64,000 nt of DNA, from contig WIUZ02000015.1 of the NCBI GenBank assembly GCA_015956445.1, positions 522,001-586,000 of the forward strand, in the 5' to 3' direction. The position numbers and the translations under genes were made by a program. Numbering within the stretch: the first letter of the stretch is position 1; every line of letters begins with the position of its first letter. The notes under the pieces were generated by a model. It saw only the letters and a program-made list of their open reading frames with translations. It had not been told where the DNA came from and did no database searches. Source of the DNA: Thelephora terrestris (lineage: Eukaryota; Basidiomycota; Agaricomycetes; Thelephorales; Thelephoraceae). Below are positions 44,512 to 54,191 of this stretch, piece after piece.

Positions 44512-44991
44512 ATGGCTGCCTCGTCCAGGCAAAACTACTACGAACTGCTTCAAGTCCCTCAAACCGCGTCTTCTGCAGATATTAAAGCATCATATCATCG
44601 TCTTCTCCTCTCTCGCCACCCCGACAAATCTGACCCATCCAAGCACAATTCAACTCAGGCGGATGTCGACATCGGGTCGCTGAAGGAGGCTTTTACCACC
44701 CTTTCTTCACCGGAATCTCGGATGAGATACGATTCCGAACTCTCCTCTCTCCCTAGTCTCTCCACTCGGCCATTGCAGAGCAGACCGGCTCACGTCGTCT
44801 CACTTGAGGTCTTTGAGGATCTCGGACAAGTTTGGGTGCACGGCTGTCGATGTGGTGAACACTATGCAATCAACGAGGCAGATATGGAAAATGATGTGCA
44901 TTTGGTGGCTTGTTCGGGCTGCTCTGAGGTGATATGGGTCGGGTACGAAGCCCAATTCCCCGACTACGAGGCGACCCCGGGCGAGGCGTAA
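44512..44991 (+). CDS. DPH4: Dph4-type J-protein, copy a (diphthamide synthesis)
   Basis: 159-aa intronless J-domain protein of the Dph4/DNAJC24 type. The family supports the first step of diphthamide synthesis on eEF2, in the cytosol, through an electron-carrying iron site. The J domain (about residues 5-75) has YYELLQVPQTASSADIKASY, the HPD motif in SRHPDKSDPS, and SLKEAFTTLSSPESRMRYD. The C-terminal DPH-type zinc finger keeps CRCGEHY and LVACSGCSEVIWVGYE, i.e. CxC followed by CxxC. The length is normal. Copy b is almost identical and also open. Confidence 0.92.
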   Translation: MAASSRQNYYELLQVPQTASSADIKASYHRLLLSRHPDKSDPSKHNSTQADVDIGSLKEAFTTLSSPESRMRYDSELSSLPSLSTRPLQSRPAHVVSLEVFEDLGQVWVHGCRCGEHYAINEADMENDVHLVACSGCSEVIWVGYEAQFPDYEATPGEA

Positions 44992-45583
44992 ACTACAGGT
45001 GAGTGAACAATGACTCCGATACAGCGAGGTGCTAACAGCCCTCCGGGTGGGCTGTAGCTAACGTTCCATGGTCGTAGGGAATGATGAATAACACGAAGAG
45101 CCCCAATCTACATCCATGCACAACCTATTCCAATAAAACACCTTCCCGGTCGACCCTCCCCATCTCCGCCTATGTGCGAGAGGCCGTACCGTGCGCAGAG
45201 GCATCGGCAAAGGTTCGATACAACGGCCTGAGCGAAGGATCGCGTTCGGGAATCGGGGCTCGGGCGATCGTTCGCAGTGGAACCATAGAAAGGCCTAACG
45301 CGAAACCATTGCTTCTAGTCTATCATGGTCGAGTAGGAAGAAGTGATGGTGGTGACGTTGACGCTAGATCCTGGTTCTGTAAGGCGGAGGTCCGCGCTAG
45401 CTGTGAGTTACCGGTTCGCTGGATGGTGCAAGCTCATACGCGTGATGTAAATATTCCGGACTGGTTTCATTTGTAGACGAAAACCGGAGGAACGCCCTCA
45501 TTTTGTCAAAAACTTGCATTGCAAAGTTCACTTACATCAACCACTCTAACGAGTAACTCGGTTCTACCCACACGTACTCTGCA
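44992..45583. other. Tail after Dph4-a with a small MRD1-like scrap
   Basis: It is conserved with 61911-62503. On the minus strand at about 45145-45074 it resembles the exon end of MRD1 at 55.5 kb (NWGMLYMN and its intron start), more clearly in the other copy. A 131-codon plus-strand frame (45081-45476) differs in frame in the other copy and is not supported. Confidence 0.4.
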
Positions 45584-45589
45584 GCTTCA

Positions 45590-46650
45590 ACCACATCATC
45601 GAATATCTGTGCGATGAAACGACCGCACACAAAGCTTGTTGCCTAGTCTCCAATCGTGGGTTCTGTGGACTCGAAAACACATCTTCGCTCGCGTCCGATT
45701 ACACTGGGGTAGGGCCAGTATCCGATCATGGATGAAGACCTTTCCTGATCCTTTCAACCCACCTGGCCGTTACACGCGCGATCTCCGCATCTACCAGCCG
45801 CTCCCGCGGAAAGCGCGCGGGCCCTCTCCTTCCACCACATCGACAAACTTTCGATCTTCTCTTTTGACTGGGAACTAGTGAGATCTCCCTCGTTCCATTG
45901 CATGGATCATCGCCCACGCGTCGATCCCTCCATCTGACTCATTTCTCCATCCCACTCCCAGGGGTCTTAAGCCTGATCTGTTCGTTTCCCCTCCCCGAGG
46001 ACTTGATGATACGTTGCCCGGGACTCGACGGTGGCAGTGATGAGTGGATCGCTCCTCCGACCTCCCAGAAATTCACCGGGACCCCTCAGTTGATCGAAGA
46101 CATTCGCTTTGCCGAACGTCAATTATTAGACCTTCCGGATGGTCTCCGCTTCACCAACATCAAGATGATGTGTACCGCTGGAGACGCTGGGTTGGCAATG
46201 GATATGGTGTCGAGGTGTTCTGATACCCTGGAGTCTCTCTGCGTTGATTATTCCTCTTCGAGTGTGTTTCCTTCCGCTCCTGAGGTTGGTCAACACCTTA
46301 CCGCTCGAGACTAGAATCGTCCGGAATGCAGCCTGCACTAGACCTGTCCCGCGCTGCGAAACTAAAGAATGCGGAGTCTCGGTTTACGGGTCCAAGTGTC
46401 GAATGGGTGGTCGCGACAGTTCAAACTGCCAAAACCAAAAGCCTCCAGCAGGTCACCATCTTCTTAGTGCCCTTCTTCTACACGGCTTAGGAAGCGAAAG
46501 GTTGGAAATGGCAGGCCCTTGACCGCCTATTGGTCCAACTATGGACCTCCTAATCGATCATTCCAAATGAAAGATCCGCCGGGACGCGGGGATGGATGGG
46601 TTCAGAAGAGGCTGCACAATAAATCTTATTACCCGAACTCGTCAATAGAG
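45590..46650 (+). pseudogene. F-box pseudogene O (J/K/L type)
   Basis: A full-length but broken F-box gene. It has no start, and a degraded F-box (IIEYLCDET, then AHKACCLVSNRG). Past a frame change it keeps WMKTFPDPFNPPGRYTRDLR; past another, SLHLTHFSIPLPGVLSLICS, SQKFTGTPQLIEDIRFAERQ and MVSRCSDTLESLCVDYSSS. The intron (GTGTGT...GACTAG, about 46263-46314) keeps both splice sites. Exon 2 keeps LDLSRAAKLKNAESRF and then meets a stop near 46490. It is closest to J, K and L. Confidence 0.7.
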
Positions 46651-47260
46651 GAGTTGATTGTGGGGTTGCAGATTACCCGGAATCAGTCGATCCTTTGCTG
46701 TATTTCTCATGACTGGAGGTCAAATACGAATACATTTATACCAAGGACACGTGTGAACGGGTGGCAAAGACTCGGGTGACCGGGAAGGACTTTCGGGGCG
46801 AGGAGGCCCACGAAGCTGGCTCGAAAGCCTTGCTCTGCGGTCTGGCTGGGTTGCGCCTGAGTGGTGGGTGGGGAAAAGGAAATCAGAAGGGGGAAGGAAC
46901 TATCAGATTGACGAGTTCTCACGACGTATGTTTCATTGCTTCGACCGTGCCACCCTTCGCCGAGACCATCAGTCTTAAAGTCATTGTTTCTAGGCTGTAG
47001 ATTTCGAAAGTTTTGTTGATACTGATGGTCTGAAGTTGTTCCTCATCGACATCCCCAACGATACTCAGCATCTCCTTCGTTTCTACCTCGTGTCGAGATT
47101 GTCGACGTTCCAGCCGCTGCGGCGGTGAAACGGATATGCGGATACCTCGCTAGATCCAACGCAACCACGTCGGCTACCGAGCCTAGTCGGGGAGTTGTCG
47201 TGTCAGGCTCGTTTGGAGGAATCGAGAGGAACGTTGAATCTCAAAAGGTTTGGGTGGGGC
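46650..47260. other. Non-coding stretch; end copied from the 53.6-53.9 kb region
   Basis: The part at about 46900-47260 aligns with about 53560-53910; both contain CTAGATCCAAC/GTAGATCCAAC and GAGGAAT..GAGAGGAAC landmarks. The match stops where MRD1-like sequence begins at 47260, whereas the other copy has no MRD1 at that point, so the join is a rearrangement junction. No gene recognised. Confidence 0.45.
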
Positions 47261-48300
47261 TATGAGATTCAAGGTATGCTTTAGTCTCGTTGATTACGTG
47301 GTTTCTGCCGTGCCAGCTTTACCGCAGCGTTTGCAGAATCAGGATTCAAGATGTCGGATTTGGATATCTTCATCCGATCCGCCACCGACGAGACCACGGC
47401 GTCGCTCTGGTAGTAATCTCGTCAAAAACCTGCAATCGTAGAGTGTAGAATGATGCAGAGGGACCTCAACTTACTCTCATGTACCACATGCATGCCAATT
47501 GAACTCCTTCCCGGCGCCTGATTTCCTCCTCGCGTCTTAGTCCCCCTTTACTGTCTTCTTCACTTCTACATTCTCAGCCTTGGTGCCACCCTTCCGGTCA
47601 ACTGCTCCAGAGATTTGTAGAAGTCGCCTTTTGGGAGAAATCTGTCCAGAGATTCGTACGCGGAAACAGCTGATGCTGAAGAGGCGAAGGTAATATATGC
47701 CACGCCTGTGGGTTCCTTGGTGATCCTATCGATGGGTATATGAACCTACATGCGCGGGCAGAGTGTGTTAGCTGCAGTTCGGATGACGTGCACAACCAGG
47801 GAAAGTTCAGAAAGGGATTCTAGCAATATATATCCCGAGGTTCTCAGCTTTCACCCGTGGGGAGTCGGATGTCCCTATCGGAGACTCTCATCGTGTAGTT
47901 AGGATTTTTGAACTTAATCTCACCTAGCGGGGGAGCGAGTGAATCAGTCAGCATAGGAATGGGAAGTGGACTCAAGTCCCGGTGGAAACCCAAACCGCAC
48001 CTGCGAAAATCCTCCAAAAGGTTTGAATAACTCTGTCGGATCCTGGACAGTGCAAGAGTAAGCGAGATTCCGGAAGAATATTCAAGGGGTTTGGAGAATG
48101 GTGTCCCGTGGTTGCATCACTTGACGAGACTTCAGGCTTTGATATTTGTGTCAGCTAGTACGGGGTAGACTGGTTCGCGAACAAAAAACATCGACGTGAT
48201 TTATCGAACCGCCGCGCAGCCTCCTCCGTCTCCTTCTCAGCTTTGAAACCCACGAAACCATGCCTTCGAGAGATTCCATCTGGTTTGTGTGAAAAATAAC
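47260..48300 (-). pseudogene. MRD1 fragment copy (ribosome biogenesis RNA-binding protein)
   Basis: It aligns with about 55310-56200 and with a piece near 56690-56830 of the longer MRD1 copy. Recognisable parts are the end of the first RNA-recognition motif (around 48220-48290, EEAARRFDKS), the second motif near 47590-47750 and the segment SDAVVSSVADRMKISKSD near 47400. The linker between motifs 1 and 2 is missing. Frames change several times, so it codes for nothing useful. Confidence 0.65.
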
Positions 48301-49060
48301 GCAATGAACAGATACCCTATCCCGAGTGGCCTGAAGTGCGTCAAAGCCAGTTTCTCTGTTCATGAAAGCCCACTGAATTCCCCAAGGAAGGTGAAAGACA
48401 GGTTGCGAACCGTTGCGAACGACCGAACAGGGTGATCTCAGGAGTTCAAGTATTCGTGTACAAGGGTCGATGCATCTTGATAAACCTCTGGGTGAGCATG
48501 CGATAATACTAGATAGGTAGGTAAGAGAACGCACGATAGAGCAGTGAAATCTTCCAGGCTCGTGATGGCGAAAACACCCTCTCCCATTCACGGCTTCTTC
48601 AACGAACTGTCATCAAAGGTATACAAATCCTGCGAGGCAAACTCTGATCAACAACACAACTAAGAAGCGACGGGCATCCACTCACTGCGTTTGGAATCAC
48701 TGACCACAGCCAAGTTCTTCGTTGCTTGCGTCCTTCCAACCCCAGCGGGAAGCCCCCTTTCCTCCTTCCAGCCAACGGAGCTAGAGACATGATCCTTCTT
48801 CCGTAACATAAAAGCCGCGTAGAATGACAAGACGAATTACCCTCTTCAATGGCGAGGTGAAGGATTGCGATGCGATCCGCGTCGAGTTCTGCGTGTGATC
48901 CTGACGGACGGAAGTCAAAGTCAATCTGGAGGGGGGAGAGCCCGGAGGATTGCGTCGTTGGTGATGAAAGGTCGGGTCCCGGCGGCGAGTTCACCGTAGT
49001 GGTGGTAGATCAACATGCGAGCTTCGGTTGAGCACCTGAAGATGTGCCCCGTTCGTGTAC
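48300..49060 (-). pseudogene. Unidentified gene remnant, partly duplicated at 63.55-64.0 kb
   Basis: Two protein-like stretches on the minus strand are ARMLIYHHYGELAAGTRPF (about 49020-48960) and, one frame over, DFDFRPSGSHAELDADRIAI (about 48920-48860), separated by what looks like a frameshift near 48930. Before 48600 another open stretch matches the end of the window. I do not recognise the family. The region 49060-49263 holds nothing further apart from the upstream side of the NACHT gene. Confidence 0.4.
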
Positions 49061-49263
49061 CTCCGCGGGACTGGGAAACGCTGACGGCACTGAATGAATT
49101 CTGAACTTGAAAAGATAAACTCTGAGGCCATAGGCACCGTTCGTCGCGGCTCAAGCGCCCGACGTCAAAGGCCCCGTGTTTTCCATGTGGCCTGTCTCTC
49201 GAATGATCAGCGCACCCCTCTGCGCTTAAGTTCTCTGCCCCCCACGCCCACGCGAAAAAACCG

Positions 49264-52082
49264 ATGCCCGGCAAAAAGTTCAAGAACCCGTTCAAATTCT
49301 CCACAGCCCGCTCGTTGGGAAACCCAACTAACACCGCCGTCGATCCCCTCGGCCCTGCACTAAACATCGACCCCAAAGTCGAAGGAAATCATCCTCGTCA
49401 CGAGCTGGGCGGAGGTCGACCTGTTTTGACGACGATCCTAGGCGATGACAGCCCTAAGCCTCCACGGATCGCATTTCGAGACAGCGAGCAAGAACCTTCC
49501 GTACCAGGGCCCTCGACTGCGGTCGCAGGTCACGATTCCGAACAAAACGATCACACCGCAAGTGAGTGCTGCTGATCTGTACCATCTCCGCCGATGTCCA
49601 TTCTGATCCCCTGCCTTCGTCTAGCAGGTGGAACTCTCGGCCATACAAGCCAGGAAGGTGAACCAGAGACGGAATCCAGGGGTGTGTGTTGACGAATTCG
49701 CCTCTTTTGTGTTCTTATGTAATCTACCCGTTCTGGTTCCAGAACAAGATCACAGATATGCAACACCGGAAGCTACAAACAATCGCACCGATGTTGAGGA
49801 GGCGTCCGCGAGCGGATTTGGTCCGCTCAGGTCTCTCCTTCAAGCTATCTCTACCGTCTACGCGAATCACGAAGTTAGTCCACCTCCCGCACTTCAATTC
49901 CTGCTTTGATCAACCACTCTGTAGGAACCCTTCGCCGTTAAGAAAAGGGTCGAAGCGCTCCTCTTGCGTGTAGCCTCGCTGGACAAGCTTTTCGAGACAC
50001 TCCCGAATGACGTGGCTGAGTCGAGGCGCCGGACTGCAGTGATAAAGTACAACATGATCTTCCTTCCCGCTCTGTGCTGACTTCCTTTTAGAGAGCTCAA
50101 AGAAATCGAGGAGAAATTGTGGTTTTTGTCCGTCGGAGAACCGAGGATGCAGTGGCTTATCAACCACGCTCAACACGATGAAGACGTTTCCAGGCTTCTT
50201 GAGGATATGCGAGAGACGATCTTCCGCTATCAGGTATGTTTGTGAGGTGACGCTTTTTCAATGTTAACAAGGACAGCAGATGGAGCGACGGAAGCAAATC
50301 AACGATCAAGGACCCCCAATTGTGAGTTCCCTAATTACGTCTGCGTCAGCGAAATAACCTCTCTCTGCAGGACTTAGGTCGGAATGCCACCTGCCCCGCG
50401 TATTCGATAACACTTGCTTAACGTGATTCCCTCTGACAGATGATGCTGCCACCATCGAAAAGCTTTGCCGCGCGCAAGAGGCCGAGTTTCGACATGCTAA
50501 ACGTGACCGTTGTCTCAAGGGGACCCGTATAACCGTCCTGGACGAGATAGAACTCTGGGCGCGCGACTTTTCCAGGCCCCCTGTCTACTGGTTAAACGGA
50601 CTCGCGGGGATGGGGAAGAGCACCATCGCACAGACAATTGCGGAGAGGATGTTCGCGGACGGACAACTTGGTGCCTCCTTCTTCTGTTCACGAGACTTTG
50701 AGCACCGAAGGAACCTCAGGTTCATCTTCCCCACCATAGCAGCCCAACTCTGTCAGAGGTACCCCAAATTTCGGTCTATTCTCATCCCCGCGGTGCGGTC
50801 GGATACAAGAATCGTCAACGAGACCCTGGATGGCCAGATGAACAAGTTCCTAGTTCAGCCCCTCGTGAAGTCTGACGTCTCAACCGTGATTCTGATTGAC
50901 GCGCTGGACGAATGCCAAGATGACGAACCCACTTCGGCCATCTTATCCGTCCTTGGCCCATTTATGAAACAAATCCCCAAGGTCAAGTTCTTTGTCACCA
51001 GTCGCCCAGAACCACGCATTCAAAACGCCTTCCGTCTCTCACCGTTGACCGAAGCAAGAGACATATTTTTCCTCCACAAGGTCGAGCCAGCTCAAGTCAA
51101 CAGCGACATACAGCTGTTTTATAAACACAAGTGCTCTGAAATTAGGAGCCGCCGACCTGGCTTGGATGGCTGGCCGACCAAAGAACAGCTGCATCTGCTT
51201 ACTAAACGTGCGGCAGGACTGTTCATCTATGCCATGGCCACGGTCAGGTTTATTGACCACAACATCAAGAACCCCCGGAGTCAGCTGGACCTGCTGATAC
51301 AATCACAAGGAAGTGCGTCCGAGGGGAGGACCAAACTTAGGGGAGACACAACACTTGATTCACTGTACATGTCAATTTTCCACAACGCCTTCGGTGACAA
51401 TGACACGGAGGACGATACCAGGGTCCGGTCCGTTCTCGGTGCTGTGTTCTTTGCCACAAATCCCCTCTCTCCTGCCACCATCACTATACTCCTGGGCCTT
51501 GATCTTGGAGACGTGTTACACCTCCTATCATTGTTACACTCACTCCTCATTTTCTCGGACGACACTGATCACCCTGTTCGCCCCATCCACAAATCTTTCT
51601 ATGATTTCATTGTTGATCCGATCCGATGCAACAATCCAAGGTTTTGCCTCTCCCCTCCTGATCAACATGCGGAACTTGTGGTCAAGTGTCTTGAGCTAAT
51701 GGACCAGAAGCTGGGGCAGGAGCAGAGTGCTGGAGGGCCGGCCCAAATGACTTTGGATTATGCCTGTGATTCATGGCTCAAGCACCTCAGCAACACAACA
51801 TCAACACAAAAGGCCAAAATCTTGCCTGTCCTGCACCTGTTTCTGGGGGGAAATTATCAGTTTTGGCTAGCAGGATATTTCAATCGGAAAGTCCTCGGGG
51901 TGCCTGTTGCTGCATTGGCAGCAATAAACAAATGGTTGGGTGTATGTCATATTTCATCACTTGGCTTATATCCAGGAATTTATTGGATTGGGTCCAGATG
52001 CCACAGACTCCACATCTCTCCCATTTCCATGGAGTACTACCCCTGCAACACCTTCAAGTGGCATCCTGCAGTTCCAGCTTGA
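49264..52082 (+). CDS. NLR-like NACHT NTPase
   Basis: Fungal NLR-type STAND protein. The model is exons 49264-49561, 49625-49681, 49743-49873, 49925-50046, 50092-50233, 50277-50321, 50371-50377 and 50440-52082, phases all consistent (about 814 aa). The seventh exon is only 7 nt and its donor (GTCGGA) is weak. The helical N-terminus (GPLRSLLQAISTVYANHE, RVEALLLRVASLDKLFETLP) is of a kind common in mushrooms. NACHT holds Walker A GLAGMGKSTIAQ and Walker B ILIDALDEC; FFVTSRPEPRI follows. After LGGNYQFWLAGYFNRKVLG the usual end is lost and no WD40 repeats follow. A kinase-like domain lies directly downstream and may once have been joined. Confidence 0.8.
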
Positions 52083-53381
52083 CCAGGACAGGAACTTCTG
52101 GTGCTTCATATAAGTCTCAATCCCCCCCGTGGCCCATTTCCTCAGATAAGGCTGAGATCAACCATTTGGACCAGGTAAGTTCTTGAGTGGTCTGGTTCAA
52201 TCTACCTTTAATTGTGGGTGTAGGTTCTGGAGCAGGGTTCTGTTGGTGGGGAGGAACAAGCAAGACTTTTGGACAAACTGTGGAGATTGTGTAGAAATTT
52301 CCAAGATGTCCCAGAATCTGTCAAAATTCTGGACTGCAACAATGTATCTGAGACACTTCCCATGCATGTCACTCTGACTGCAGTGGTGTTTAAAGGAATT
52401 TACCAGGGTCGTTCAGTGGCTGTCAAGGTTTTGCATGCCAGTAGCCGCAATGATAACCTCAGAGTCAGTTTCATTCTCCTGCTTGATTCTAGGGGTGAAT
52501 TTTTCTGACCAGTGACCCAGGACTTCTGCAAAGAGGCAGTGATTTGGAGACACCTTCATCATCCCAACATTGTTCCATTGATTGGTGTTGCAATCAGCCC
52601 AGGACAGTGTTTGTTGGTTTCTGACTGGGTGGACAATGGGACAATCGATCAATTCATCAAAATGAACCCAAATGTGAAGTGCACCAACCTTGTGGGTTTC
52701 CCTGTCATCTTGGCATTGCAGAAGCTCACTTGACAGCTACCCAGCTTATTGATGTTGTGAAGGGTCTGATGTATATGCACAATCTTTCTATTGTGCATGG
52801 GGGCTTGTGCACGGTGGGTAACTGCTCATTCAGGCCAGCTCCCTGTGATATGACAGTAGTCACAGGAAAAGATCCTCATAACTCGGAGTGGTCATGCTTG
52901 TCTTACAGGCTTTGGCAATGCTACAACTGCCAGATCCCTCCAAGGCTTAAGGTATCAGGATAAGATTCGAGTCTCTAATTTCTCCAGGCACGGAGGTCAA
53001 TTTTGGATGGTTCGAAGATGTGATGAGTTGTATGCAACTGGGCTAACTAAGGAGTTGGATGTCTATGCCCTGGGGCTGGTCATTGATGAGGTTCGTACAT
53101 TTACATACATGTGACTCTGAAAATAGACCTAAAAAGCAGAACTGGGGCAGTTTTTATCTGTGTTCCCTCCCTCCCTCGGTCCTGAGGTGTGGTTCAGGAT
53201 TATAAGCCAGATCAGTGATAGGAGAGCTTTTACAAAACCTGAGGATGCAGCAGGTCTTGGCTTGGAGATTGCTGAACAGTGTTGTTTAGATGACCCAAAG
53301 AAGCGACCAACACTTGGGGAAGTCCTTGCATGCCTGGAGAAAATTGCCCTAAGCTGGGGTAACAGACAGGCAGTAGTTTAA
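52083..53381 (+). pseudogene. Degenerate protein-kinase domain downstream of the NACHT gene
   Basis: Exons about 52224-52463 and 52521 onward read as the N-lobe of a protein kinase: VVFKGIYQGRSVAVKVLHAS with the ATP-site lysine, FCKEAVIWRHLHHPNIVPL, and ISPGQCLLVSDWVDNGTI. After a frame break, LIDVVKGLMYMHNLSIVHGG follows; the catalytic-loop HGD has become HGG, so the proton acceptor is gone. The C-lobe keeps LYATGLTKELDVYALGLVID and CCLDDPKKRPTLGEVLACLE, ending at 53381. No single spliced frame joins everything, so a pseudogene or pseudokinase remnant is likely. It may be the tail of the NACHT gene. Confidence 0.6.
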
Positions 53382-54191
53382 TGTTTAACAGTGTCCTTGA
53401 CCATGTTTGTTCAATGGGTTATTTTAGTTCAGGCTTTCAATGTTTATATTATGTTGTAAAACCATAGGGTGACTGGTGGAAACTGCTGCTCAACGCGGTG
53501 ATGTATACTGTAGAACCTTGAGGGACCTGCTGAATAATAGTTCACCTAATTGCACCCTTCTGGGTGGAGCTGAGTTCTTGTAACATATGTCTCCTTGCTT
53601 CAATCATGCCAGCCTTCACTGAGACTGCCAATTTTATCGTTCCTGGGCTGTACTGTTTAGACAGTTCACAGGCCGATAGTGTTATTCCCCATTGGCATTC
53701 CCAAGGTATCCAGCATCCCCTCTGTTTCTACCTCATGTCAAGAGCATTGAGGTTTGACTGCTGCAGCGGTGAAACAAATATGCGGATACCTTGGGTAGAT
53801 CCAACACAACCAGGTAGGCTACCAAGCCTAGTCAGGGAGTTGTTGCCTCAGGCTCTTTTGGAGGAATTGAGAGGAACATTGACTCACACAAGGTTTGGGC
53901 AATGGGACGGTGGAACTCCCTGAGGTGGTTCTCACGATTTGTGTGCATCTGTCATCTACTTGACTTCTGTGTTGACATGCCACCAGTATTTGCCTTGGGC
54001 AAATGGTCCCAGCGCTAGCGCCAGCACTTTAGGTCTCACTTGCTGGGATGGTCTCAATTGATATCCCGACGGGTCTTGGGACCGTATGAGTTCACAGCGA
54101 CCGAGAAGAAGATTTTACGCTCCAACAATGTAATCTGAGTCTTTGATCGGTGATTCAGGGTAAGAAGAAACAGAACCGGGAACCAACTATC
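53382..54191. other. Non-coding stretch after the kinase remnant
   Basis: It contains the block (about 53560-53910) copied at 46900-47260. A 119-codon plus-strand frame (53564-53923) is not open in that copy and has no known motif. I see no supported gene. Confidence 0.45.

Larger units (their letters stand above)
40090..45583 (+). repeat. Second segmental direct repeat, copy 1 (ML2, F-box M, Dph4-a)
   Basis: It aligns with about 56905-62503 in the same order and strand: spacer, ML gene, F-box gene, Dph4 gene and downstream tail. Copy 1 has about 270 bp extra near 40430-40700, copy 2 about 520 bp extra near 59455-59980. Beyond 45583 copy 1 runs into an F-box pseudogene, copy 2 into unrelated sequence. 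Confidence 0.85.

Noticed and set aside
45081-45476. 131-codon frame after Dph4-a with a partner at 62092-62397
   Set aside because: The frames differ between the copies upstream of GARAIVRSGTIER, which suggests an indel and no protein constraint.
53564-53923. 119-codon frame after the kinase remnant
   Set aside because: The copied block at 46.9-47.26 kb has stops in this frame, so it is not conserved as a protein.
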